From Macrostomum hystrix (lineage: Eukaryota; Platyhelminthes; Macrostomidae), in the NCBI GenBank assembly GCA_950097015.1, contig CATNEN010000029.1, positions 2,920,001-2,984,000 on the forward strand: a stretch of DNA of 64,000 nucleotides, read 5' to 3'. A model generated the notes under the pieces. It was not told where the DNA came from. It saw only the letters and a list, made by a program, of their open reading frames with translations, and ran no database searches. Within the stretch, counting starts at the first letter, position 1. The number at the start of each line of letters is the position of its first letter. Below are positions 46,601 through 56,870 of the stretch, piece by piece. Both the position numbers and the translations under genes were made by a program.

Positions 46601-49600
46601 GTGCGTTCTGTTCTGGTGTGTATTCTGTTGTGTTCTGGTGTGTGTTCTGTTGTGTTCTGGTGTGTGTTCTGTTGTGTTCTGGTGTGTGTTCTGCTGTGTT
46701 CTGGTGTGTGTTCTGTTGTGTTCTGGTGTGTGCTCTGTTGTGTTCTGGTGTGTGTTCTGTTGTGTTCTGGTGTGTGTTCTGTTGTGTTCTGGTGTGTGTT
46801 CTGTTGTGTTCTGGTGTGTGTTCTGCTGTGTTCTGGTGTGTGTTCTGTTGTGTTCTGGTGTGTGTTCTGCTGTGTTCTGGTGTGTGTTCTGTTGTGTTCT
46901 GGTGTGTGTTCTGTTGTGTTCTGGTGTGTGTTCTGCTGTGTTCTGGTGTGTGTTCTGTTGTGTTCTGGTGTGTGTTCTGCTGTGTTCTGGTGTGTGTTCT
47001 GTTGTGTTCTGGTGTGTGCTCCGTTGTGTTCTGGTGTGTGCTCTGTTATGTTCATGTGTGTATTCTGTTGTGTTCTGGTGTGTGTTCTGTTGTGTTCTGG
47101 TGTGTGTTCTGTTGTGTTCTGGTGTGTGTTCTGCTGTGTTCTGGTGTGTGTTCTGTTGTGTTCTGGTGTGTGCTCCGTTGTGTTCTGGTGTGTGCTCTGT
47201 TATGTTCATGTGTGTGGGTTGGTGTGTGCAGCTCTGGGGATTTCGATTCAAACAAGCGCCTCATTTCGGCTTGAACTTCGGAACCTGTGTCTCGGTGCAC
47301 CAACTCAAACAGCAGCTTGACATTTGTTATTTTCAGTCCGAGAACGAAACATTTCAAGACTTCCTGAACAAACACGGCAGGCAGGCTATGGACCCGCAGC
47401 CGGATGGCACCCTTGGCTTCAATCTGCGCTTCGATGCCATCCTGGCTGTGGCTGTTGCACTCAACTCCAGCCTGCAGGTGGAGAGCTACTCAGCCGAGCC
47501 AGCTGATTTGAATTGCAGCGCCTTCAAGGCTGAAGTCTTCAGTAGTGTGCAGAACATCCGGTTCGCCGGTCTATCCGTGAGAGTTCTAGCTGTCAACCTG
47601 TTCTTGACTTCAGGCCTTTGAAACATTAATTTGAACTTTTTATCCCCAGGGTCTGGTAAGATTTGACAGTCACGGAGATCGGACAACAAAGGTCAACTTC
47701 TACCAAATTCGAGGTAATAAGTTTAATAAAATATTCGGCAATTCCAGAGTTAGACTCTCACAAAAAAATAAAATTCAATCTGGCAGGTCTGACCAGGGAT
47801 TTGATAGCCATCTACAATCCGGTGACACAAAACACTGACTGGCTCAAGTCTCCGTGGTTCGCAGGTAAGCGTCTCAATCATGACTAGATGGGCCAATCCT
47901 GTCTCATCCGTGTTGCCATCACCGGTCAGTCGCACCACACTCGTCACTCGCACTCCTCAGGTGGCTCAGCCCCTGTGGACTCTCCGAGAGTGCTCACCCA
48001 GCTCATCCACGCCAGCCTGGCCAGTGCGGTCGTCACAGGCGGCCTGTCGGTCCTGGGTGCCGGCCTCACCCTGTCGGCAGTAGCCGTGAACCTGCGCTTC
48101 CGTCAAGTGGCCTTCATTCGGCTGAGCAGTCCCATTGTGAACAGCATCATCGGACTGGGCTGCCTCCTGTGCCACCTGTCCTGCCTCATCATGACCTTCG
48201 ATGCGTACATGGGTACCCAGCTGGGCCTGTGCTGGTCTCAGCTGCTCTGCCTCACAACTGGCTACTCGTGCGCCTTTGGCGGCATCCTCGCCAAGACCTG
48301 GCGGGTGCACCGCATCTTCACCAGCAAGACGAGAGTCTCAGTGAGTTGGGCTGCTGGCAGCTGGGATCCAGTTGGATGAGCAGAACTCTCAAAAACTCTT
48401 GTTGCTTTGCCTCTGCAGACTGTGAAGGACTGGCACCTCTGCGTGATGATTGCAGCCATTCTGCTGCTTGATGCTCCCATTCTGCTGGCCTTTGGCCTTC
48501 TCAACCCGATGGAGCTCATTGTGAAGAGACTGACTGAGCAGGTATTTCTCACCGTTGCATATTCGCTCATTGACTCTATGGCATTTCCTGAAACTGCTCT
48601 CCTTCGTTGCAGGATGTGGTGTCTGACGGAACAGTGATCCTGCAGAACCTGGTTGTGTGCCAGTCCAGCAATGACATCCTATGGAAGGGGCTGCTGATCG
48701 GACTGAAAGGTAGGACTTGATGGAGCTGGAGACAACTGCGCGTATTGGCTCAAGGTGAGAACTGCTCACTGAGACTCTTCACAACCTCCGCTTGCAGCCG
48801 TGTTTCTTCTGTTCGGCATCTTCTTTGCCTGGGAGACCCGCACCATCCAGGTGGAGGCGCTGAACGACTCCAAGGTGATCGGCATCTGCGTCTACAACAC
48901 CACCGTGATGGGTCTGATTGGAGTTGTGCTAGAGTTCGCGCTGCCCGTCAGCTCCGTGAACCTGCGACACGTTCTGCTGACCTGCTGCATAAATATCTGC
49001 GCTGCCACCACCGTCCTGCTGGTGTTTGGCCGGAAGGTCAGTGACTGGACATTGTTGCCTGGTGTTTGGCCGGAAGGTCAGTGACTGGACATTGTTGCCT
49101 GGTGTTTGGCCGGAAGGTCAGTGACTGGACATTGTTGCCTGGTGTTTGGCCGGAAGGTCAGTGACTGGACATTGTTGCCTGGTGTTTGGCCGGAAGGTCA
49201 GTGACTGGACATTGTTGCCTGGTGTTTGGCCGGAAGGTCAGTGACTGGACATTGTTGCCTGGGGTTTGGCCGGAAGGTCAGTGACTGGACATTGTTGCCT
49301 GGTGTTTGGCCGGAAGGTCAGTAACTGGACATTGTTGCCTGGGGTTAGTGCCTGTGGGCTGGTCTGTGTTTTGTTCTGTGCGCTGGTCTGTGGGCTGGTC
49401 TGTGGGCTGGTCTGTGCGCTGGTCTGTGGGCTAGTCTGTGGGCTGGTCTGTGGGCTAGTCTGTGGGCTAGTCTGTGGGCTAGTCTGTGGGCTAGTCTGTG
49501 CGCTGGTCTGTGCGCTGGTCTGTGGGCTGGTCTGTGGGCTAGTCTGTGGGCTGGTCTGTGCGCTGGTCTGTGCGCTGGTCTGTGAGCTGGTCTGTGCGCT

Positions 49601-50065
49601 GGTCTGTGGGCTGGTCTGGTCTGTGGGCTGGTCTGTGGGCTGGTCTGTGGGCTGGTCTTTGGGCTGGTCTGTGGGCTGGTCTGTGGGCTGGTCTGTGGGC
49701 TGGTCTGTGTGTTGATCTGTGGGCTGGTCTGTGGGCTGGTCTGTGGGCTGGTCTGTGGGCTGGTCTGTGTGTTGATCTGTGCGCTGGTCTGTGGGCTGGT
49801 CTGTGCGCTGGTCTGTGCGCTGGTATGTGGGCTGGTCTGGTCTGTGGGCTGGTCTTTGGGCTGGTCTGAGGGCTGGTCTTCGGGCTGGTCTTTGGGCTGA
49901 TCTATAGTTAACCAAATGCAGCTATGCTAGTCCTGTACTGCTTCTTTCCAGGTGATGAAAATTCTGAAGGATCGTGGCGTACGAGTTGCCGATGCCAACT
50001 CTGTCCTGCAGGCAGGACCAGTTCGACTCGATGCCGAAACCAGGAATGCTACTGGAAGCTCCTGA
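43694..50065 (+). CDS. GABA-B-like class C G protein-coupled receptor
   Basis: A plasma-membrane receptor with an extracellular Venus-flytrap domain and seven helices. Fourteen phase-consistent exons: 43694-43966, 44066-44206, 44626-44793, 44912-45010, 45088-45162, 46291-46479, 47337-47576, 47650-47713, 47787-47864, 47961-48340, 48419-48541, 48613-48709, 48798-49036, 49952-50065; 760 residues. Seen: signal peptide (MLPLRCVLISAISMMVAGASA); EVHILL start; ALMLGASFSQQSQVIAELA; FGWKKIGLL; GAYGRKYQWIQIGIPS; GLVRFDSHGDRTTKVNFYQI; TM1-3 in exon 10 with a TWRVHRIFTSK loop; TM4 in exon 11; TM5 FFAWETRTI; TM6-7 ending LLVFGRK. This order and these motifs match GABA-B receptors rather than mGluR, since the cysteine-rich linker is missing. 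The C-terminal tail is short and lacks the long coiled coil of GABA-B subunits. Start uncertain: Met at 43733 gives a cleaner signal peptide. Confidence 0.9.
44194..44570. repeat. 33/37-bp donor-spanning array in receptor intron 2
   Basis: Tandem copies of the exon 2 / intron 2 border. The first spacings (donors at 44207, 44240, 44273) are 33 bases and keep the reading frame, each adding VRDWDNCCLTQ. Later units are 37 bases with an extra GACT and break the frame, ending in a stop at 44324-44326. The last donor (CAG then GTGAGTCTG) has the best consensus. Confidence 0.95.
45290..45650 (+). mobile_element. Dispersed repeat of unknown class, copy 2, in receptor intron 5
   Basis: The partner of 40337-40692, with the same landmarks in the same order and orientation. 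It is followed by unique sequence with a TATA-like GTATAAAAACGGG at about 45839. Confidence 0.6.
46002..46220 (+). mobile_element. tRNA-derived SINE in receptor intron 5
   Basis: The tRNA-like head GTAGCCAAGTGGTTAGAGCG (A box) and GGGTTCGATGCC (B box) is followed by a body with CCCAGCTGTTAAATGGGTACC, which resembles the conserved centre of CORE-type SINEs. The 3' part CAGTCCATGGACTGAAC plus GTACGCAGCC is shared with 24960-25183. It lies in the same orientation as the host gene, about 70 bases before the exon 6 acceptor. Confidence 0.8.
46555..47215. repeat. 22-bp minisatellite in receptor intron 6
   Basis: About 29 units of GGTGTGTGTTCTGTTGTGTTCT. All three frames are open on both strands, giving long artefact frames. 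It fills the intron between the exon 6 donor (46480) and the exon 7 acceptor (47336). Confidence 0.95.
49021..49340. repeat. 40-bp array duplicating the exon 13 / intron 13 border
   Basis: Eight near-perfect 40-base units starting at 49021, 49061, 49101 and so on: GGTGTTTGGCCGGAAG (the last 16 exonic bases, encoding VFGRK) followed by GTCAGTGACTGG and 12 more intronic bases. Every unit therefore contains a complete exon end and donor. The first donor (49037) is the only one that keeps the frame into exon 14; later ones add a frame-breaking 40 bases each. Confidence 0.97.
49345..49905. repeat. 12-bp minisatellite in receptor intron 13
   Basis: About 45 units of GGGCTGGTCTGT with variants (GCGCTGGTCTGT, TGTTGATCTGT). 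It follows directly on the 40-bp array and stops about 50 bases before the exon 14 acceptor. The long open frames are artefacts. Confidence 0.95.
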
Positions 50066-50510
50066 TCGAACTACGTAGAAAGATGGCACCCTGCGCTGTC
50101 ACAGCTGCCATCCTATAGAAGAGATTAAATTCTTAGAATACACTTAACGTTGAAGCTAAATCCCATCCTCTAACATCCTCTAACATCCTCTAACTCCTAG
50201 TATGCAACTGAAAGAAGTATGCTTGTAGGGTAAAGAGGTGGCAAACAAAATTAAAACACAAAGCATTAGTTCAGATGAATAATCCATGCTTAAGCAGTGA
50301 TATAGAACATAAATTTTAGATATTTGTAGGCTTTTACTTGTGCGAACTGCATCTAAGCTCGATACTTCGTCGAGAGTAACGAATTAAGTAAGCAAATATA
50401 CATTTTAGAGTCACTTTCATTCAAGTACTGTGACCAATGCTTGTAGCTGCGCAAAGAACCGCGAATACTCATAGATGAACTTAAAATACTCGTATGTGCA
50501 GGAGAATATG
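50066..50510. other. 3' flank of receptor gene
   Basis: AT-rich, probably containing the receptor 3' UTR. A weak ATTAAA at 50124-50129 could serve as poly(A) signal. A last exon of the minus-strand cysteine-rich gene could also end here but was not resolved. Confidence 0.4.
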
Positions 50511-50514
50511 ATAT

Positions 50515-51245
50515 GTTGAGGGTAAACAGGGACACCGAGTGAGGTGGATGTTGAGGGCATAGAGGGACACGGATTGAGGTGGATGTCGAGGGTATAGAGG
50601 GACACGGAGTGAGGTGGGTGAGCGTATAGAGCGACACGGATTGAGGTGGATGTTGAGGGCATAGAGGGACACGGATTGAGGTGGATGTCGAGGGTATAGA
50701 GGGACACGGAGTGAGGTGGGTGAGCGTATAGAGCGACACGGATTGAGGTGGATGTTGAGGGCATAGAGGGACACGGATTGAGGTGGATGTCGAGGGTATA
50801 GAGGGACACCGAGTGAGGTGGGTGAGCGTATAGAGGGACACGGATTGAGGTGGATGTTGAGGGCATAGAGGGACACGGATTGAGGTGGATGTCGAGGGTA
50901 TAGAGGGACACGGAGTGAGGTGGGTGAGCGTATAGAGCGACACGGATTGAGATGGATTTTGAGGGCATAGAGGGACACGAATTGAGGTGGATGTCGAGGG
51001 TATAGACACGGATTGAGGTGGATGTCGAGGGTATAGACACGGAGTGAGGTGGGTGTTGAGGGTATAAACACGGAGTGAGGTGGGTGTTGAGGGTATATAG
51101 GGACATGGAGTGAGGTGGGTGTTGAGGGCATAGAGGGACACGGATTGAGGTGGATGTCGAGGGTATAGAGGGACATGGAGTGAGGTGGGTGTTGAGGGTA
51201 TAAAGGGACACGGAGTGAGGTGGGTGTTGAGGGTAAACACGCACA
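50515..51245. repeat. About 35-bp minisatellite
   Basis: About 21 units of GATGTTGAGGGCATAGAGGG followed by ACACGGATTGAGGTG, alternating with shorter variants (GTGAGCGTATAGAGCG). Pairs of variants alternate regularly between 50580 and 50960, a higher-order pattern of two to three units. It lies downstream (minus sense) of the exon 51496-51738. Confidence 0.95.
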
Positions 51246-51495
51246 TGAATTGAGGTGGGAATTCGTGAATTGAAGGGAAAATATGCTTAGCGAGCACAGT
51301 ATGGGACGTCGGAGAGAAGGGGTGGGATGTGCTGACGTTCGAATGGTTGGAAAATTTGGAAAGCGACTATAAGATGCTCTTCACTATCCATCATCTGGGT
51401 GGTTATGCGTGACAGTGTGAAACTGTCAATATGGATAAAACGATGGTCAGAATCCACCAGTTTGTCAGACTAAATAGATCGTCAGCAGGGCCTAC

Positions 51496-54400
51496 CAATC
51501 AGGCGGTACAAGTTTAAGCAGGCGCACTGCAGACTGACATGGGTGCTGCGCAACTCCACGCTCGTGGCCAACTCCTGGCAGTCCAAACTTTCACTGGATG
51601 TTAACAAAGATTGACAACCGGTTTGATTGGTGGCGTTGGTGACATCCTGAGGGTCACCAATTGTGGCGTCGGTAGCGACCGTGTCAAATAATTCATCGGA
51701 TTCTTCGCAAATTGAGCCGGTGAAGCAGGATCTGGGCGCTAAAAAATGGTTTTTTTCGATCCGATATGCTGAATAAGCTACTGCCAGTAGAAAGTAGGGA
51801 ATAGAAAGTTACGAAACACAACTCACCCACAGTAGAAAGTAGGGAATAGAAAGTTACGAAACACAACTCACCCACAGTAGAAAGTAGGGAATAGAAAGTT
51901 ACGAAACACAACTCACCCACAGTAGAAAGTAGGGAATAGAAAGTTACGAAACACAACTCACCCACAATAGAAAGTAGGGAATAGAAAGTTACGAAACACA
52001 ACTCACCCACAGTAGAAAGTAGGGAATAGAAAGTTACGAAACACAACTCACCCACAGTAGAAAGTAGGGAATAGAAAGTTACGAAACACAACTCACCCAC
52101 AGTAGAAAGTAGGGAATAGAAAGTTACGAAACACAAGTCACCCACAGTAGAAAGTAGGGAATAGAAAGTTACGAAACACAACTCACCCACAGTAGAAAGT
52201 AGGGAATAGAAAGTTACGAAACACAACTCACCCACAGTAGAAAGTAGGGAATAGAAAGTTACGAAACACAACTCACCCACAGTAGAAAGTAGGGAATAGA
52301 AAGTTACGAAACACAACTCACCCACAGTAGAAAGTAGGGAATAGAAAGTTACGAAACACAACTCACCCACAGTAGAAAGTAGGGAATAGAAAGTTACGAA
52401 ACACAACTCACCCACAGTAGAAAGTAGGGAATAGAAAGTTACGAAACACAACTCACCCACAGTAGAAAGTAGGGAATAGAAAGTTACGAAACACAACTCA
52501 CCCACAGTAGAAAATAGGGAATAGAAAGTTACAAAACACAACTCACCCACAGTAGAAAGTAGGGAATAGAAAGTTAAGAAACACAACTCACCCACAATAG
52601 AAAGTAGGGAATAGAAAGTTACGAAACACAACTCACCCACAGTAGAAAGTAGGGAATAGAAAGTTACGAAACACAACTCACCCACAGTAGAAAGTAGGGA
52701 ATAGAAAGTTACGAAACACAAGTCACCCACAGTAGAAAATAGGGAATAGAAAGTTACGAAACACAACTCACCCACAATAGAAAGTAGGGAATAGAAAGTT
52801 ACGAAACACAAGTCACCCACAATAGAAAGTAGGGAATAGAAAGTTACGAAACACAACTCACCCACAGTAGAAAATAGGGAATAGAAAGTTACGAAACACA
52901 ACTCACCCACAGTAGAAAGTAGGGAATAGAAAGTTAAGAAACACAACTCACCCACAGTAGAAAATAGGGAATAGAAAGTTACGAAACACAACTCACCCAC
53001 AATAGAAAGTAGGGAATAGAAAGTTACGAAACACAACTCACCCACAGTAGAAAGTAGGGAATAGAAAGTTACGAAACACAACTCACCCACAGTAGAAAGT
53101 AGGGAATAGAAAGTTACGAAACACAACTCACCCACAGTAGAAAGTAGGGAATAGAAAGTTACGAAACACAACTCACCCACAGTAGAAAATAGGGAATAGA
53201 AAGTTACGAAACACAACTCACCCACAGTAGAAAGTAGGGAATAGAAAGTTACGAAACACAACTCACCCACAATAGAAAGTAGGGAATAGAAAGTTACGAA
53301 ACACAACTCACCCACAGTAGAAAATAGGGAATAGAAAGTTACGAAACACAACTCACCCACAATAGAAAGTAGGGAATAGAAAGTTACGAAACACAACTCA
53401 CCCACAGTAGAAAGTAGGGAATAGAAAGTTACGAAACACAACTCACCCACAATAGAAAGTAGGGAATAGAAAGTTACGAAACACAACTCACCCACAGTAG
53501 AAAGTAGGGAATAGAAAGTTACGAAACACAACTCACCCACAGTAGAAAGTAGGGAATAGAAAGTTACGAAACACAACTCACCCACAGTAGAAAGTAGGGA
53601 ATAGAAAGTTACGAAACACAACTCACCCACAGTAGAAAGTAGGGAATAGAAAGTTACGAAACACAACTCACCCACAGTAGAAAGTAGGGAATAGAAAGTT
53701 ACGAAACACAACTCACCCGCAGTAGAAAGTAGGGAATAGAAGGTTACGAAACACAAGTCACCCACAGTAGAAAGTAGGGAATAGAAAGTTACGAAACACA
53801 AGTCACCCACAGTAGAAAGTAGGGAATAGAAAGTTACGAAACACAAGTCACCCACAGTAGAAAGTAGGGAATAGAAAGTTACGAAACACAACTCACCCAC
53901 AGTAGAAAGTAGGGAATAGAAAGTTACGAAACACAACTCACCCACAGTAGAAAGTAGGGAATAGAAAGTTACGAAACACAACTCACCCACAATAGAAAGT
54001 AGGGAATAGAAAGTTAAGAAACACAACTCACCCACAGTAGAAAGTAGGGAATAGAAAGTTACGAAACACAACTCACCCACAGTAGAAAGTAGGGAATAGA
54101 AAGTTACGAAACACAACTCACCCACAGTAGAAAGTAGGGAATAGAAAGTTACGAAACACAACTCACCCACAGTAGAAAGTAGGGAATAGAAAATTACGAA
54201 ACACAACTCACCCACAGTAGAAAGTAGGGAATAGAAAGTTACGAAACACAACTCACCCACAGTAGAAAGTAGGGAATAGAAGTTACGAAACACAACTCAC
54301 ACACAGTAGAAAGTAGGGAATAGAAGGTTACGAAACACAACTCACCCACAGTAGAAAGTAGGGAATAGAAAGTTACGAAACACAACTCACCCACAGTAGA

Positions 54401-56870
54401 AAGTAGGGAATAGAAAGTTACGAAACACAACTCACCCACAGTAGAAAGTAGGGAATAGAAAGTTACGAAACACAACTCACCCACAGTAGAAAGTAGGGAA
54501 TAGAAAGTTACGAAACACAACTCACCCACAGTAGAAAGTAGGGAATAGAAAGTTACGAAACACAACTCACCCACAGTAGAAAGTAGGGAATAGAAAGTTA
54601 CGAAACACAACTCACCCACAGTAGAAAGTAGGGAATAGAAAGTTACGAAACACAACTCACCCACAGTAGAAAGTAGGGAATAGAAAGTTACGAAACACAA
54701 CTCACCCACAGTAGAAAGTAGGGAATAGAAAGTTACGAAACACAACTCACCCGCAGTAGAAAGTAGGGAATAGAAGGTTACGAAACACAAGTCACCCACA
54801 GTAGAAAGTAGGGAATAGAAAGTTACGAAACACAAGTCACCCACAGTAGAAAGTAGGGAATAGAAAGTTACGAAACACAAGTCACCCACAGTAGAAAGTA
54901 GGGAATAGAAAGTTACGAAACACAACTCACCCACAGTAGAAAGTAGGGAATAGAAAGTTACGAAACACAACTCACCCACAGTAGAAAGTAGGGAATAGAA
55001 AGTTACGAAACACAACTCACCCACAATAGAAAGTAGGGAATAGAAAGTTAAGAAACACAACTCACCCACAGTAGAAAGTAGGGAATAGAAAGTTACGAAA
55101 CACAACTCACCCACAGTAGAAAGTAGGGAATAGAAAGTTACGAAACACAACTCACCCACAGTAGAAAGTAGGGAATAGAAAGTTACGAAACACAACTCAC
55201 CCACAGTAGAAAGTAGGGAATGGAAAATTACGAAACACAACTCACCCACAGTAGAAAGTAGGGAATAGAAAGTTACGAAACACAACTCACCCACAGTAGA
55301 AAGTAGGGAATAGAAGTTACGAAACACAACTCACACACAGTAGAAAGTAGGGAATAGAAGGTTACGAAACACAACTCACCCACAGTAGAAAGTAGGGAAT
55401 AGAAAGTTACGAAACACAACTCACCCACAGTAGAAAGTAGGGAATAGAAAGTTACGAAACACAACTCACCCACAGTAGAAAGTAGGGAATAGAAAGTTAC
55501 GAAACACAACTCACCCACAGTAGAAAGTAGGGAATAGAAAGTTACGAAACACAACTCACCCACAGTAGAAAGTAGGGAATAGAAAGTTACGAAACACAAC
55601 TCACCCACAGTAGAAAGTAGGGAATAGAAAGTTACGAAACACAACTCACCCACAGTAGAAAGTAGGGAATAGAAAGTTACGAAACACAACTCACCCACAG
55701 TAGAAAGTAGGGAATAGAAAGTTACGAAACACAAGTCACCCAGGTAATAATAATAAAAATGCTTGCAGGAGGGCTGCGGGCAATGGCACATCATTTGGTG
55801 ACACTAGACCCGCAGCCAGCGAGGAGGCAATTCTGCCCACTTTGCTGACTTCTCGGCACACACGCTTTCAGATTCTGTAGGCAGGCACACGCTCACACAG
55901 GTGTGTACATCTACCCTGACTTTCTCATCGTCAGGCAGTGTACACTTTCACTGCACCTTGGAGGTTGGCCCTCAAGGGCGTGAATTGCACGACAAGCCCC
56001 CAAGCCTTCTCTCCGCGGCTGCGCCCCAAATGAATGTGGCCTCGACGCAGAATCGAGCTCAGGGACCTTGGTGCGAGAGGCAAACGCGTTAACCGCTCTG
56101 CCACCGAACCTCCCTACTCACTCAGGTAGTCAGCTGATAAATCTGTGGCGACAACCGGCTCACAGAAGTAGATAAACGGCCGGTAACACTTGAGGAGTTG
56201 GTCGGACTGACCGCTGCAGTGGATCGCATCATCGGCTTGCACTGCGGCCCTTCTAGTCGACTTTTTTCGACGTTTTCGGCGCCCAACGAGATCGCCGCAG
56301 CCACCGACGCTGCTGTGGACGCCTTTGGCAAGACGAATAGCCGGACCGTCTGGGACGAAGCCGGGCGATACAGCCAGATCCCAGTCGATGATGGGACCGC
56401 CGGCTGGCATTTGCAACACCTGTTCAATTAAGAAGAGACAGAAATCAGAACTAGCCAAGAGGGCCATTTGCACAGCCGCAGCTATTGCATCGAAAGGCTG
56501 CGTACAGACAATTTAGTCCTACTGTTTTGAATGACATTTGGGGGGTTTCAAATTCCCGCATTTTTTCTTTTTTTCCTATCTCACAAAATTTTCAACCAAT
56601 CGCTGTAGAAATAGCGAACGGCAGTCTACTGCTAACGGCAGCTCACCAGTTGACAGGCCAGCGGCGAATGCGGCTCAGGATCCGGCGGAATCGGCCGCGG
56701 CCTCGTCCACGGCACCTTCGCAATGCAGTCTGGGTCGATCTTGTCTTCATTATCTGCTATGACAACCACCGAGCTGTGACACGGCTGGCACCGGTGCCTC
56801 ACCCGGAAGACAGACGAGCAGCTGTTGCTGTTATTGTCATGGTAACGTTGATGCAGCCGTCTCGAGCGCA
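51496..56870 (-). CDS. Cysteine-rich protein of unknown family, partial model
   Basis: Three linked minus-strand exons with matching phases. Exon A ends at 56647 (CAACTG then GTGAGC, phase 0); exon B is 56419-56122 (phase 0 to 1); exon C is 51738-51496 (phase 1 to 1). Exon A ends with a stretch containing FRVRHRCQPCHSS, IADNEDKIDPDC and LACQL. Exon B has GGPIIDWDLAVSPGFVPDGP and LKCYRPFIYFCEPVVATDL. Exon C has PRSCFTGSICEES, a TNATNQTGCQSLL stretch with possible N-glycosylation sites, and LQCACLNLYRLI. Regular cysteines and NxT sites suggest an extracellular protein. The 5' border (perhaps near 56860) and the final exon are not resolved. No family was recognised. The 4.4-kb intron between B and C is SINE plus minisatellite. 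Confidence 0.6.
51783..55738. repeat. 45-bp minisatellite, about 88 units, with higher-order structure
   Basis: Units of AGTAGAAAGTAGGGAATAGA followed by AAGTTACGAAACACAACTCA and CCCAC. Read on the minus strand each contains GTGGGTGAGTTGTG, a donor-like motif. Marker variants recur exactly 1034 bases apart (CACCCGCAG at about 53715 and 54749; the 1-base-shorter AGAAGTTACG at about 54279 and 55313), so a block of 23 units was duplicated as a whole. Because 45 is a multiple of three, the minus strand is open for up to 866 codons; this is not a gene, since phase-matched exons flank it. Confidence 0.97.
55747..56117 (-). mobile_element. SINE inserted at the donor of exon B (cysteine-rich gene)
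   Basis: GGCAGAGCGG family: minus-strand A box GTGGCAGAGCGGTTAACGCG and an ATT/AAT tail. The target duplication is TCACCCAGGTA (55736-55746) and TCACTCAGGTA (56118-56128), one mismatch. On the minus strand the right copy reads TACCTGAGTGA and spans the exon B donor (CTGA then GTGAGT). It is the second copy of this family in the window whose duplication covers a 5' splice site. Confidence 0.8.

Noticed and set aside
46518-47621. Cysteine/valine-rich frames of 230-370 codons on both strands
   Set aside because: They derive from a 22-bp GT-rich array in receptor intron 6. Only the terminal part from 47337 is real coding sequence (exon 7).
51693-54293. 866-codon frame of 15-residue repeats (FYSLLSTVGELCFVT)
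   Set aside because: The 45-bp unit is a multiple of three and stop-free by chance. Phase-matched exons of another gene flank it, so it is intron.
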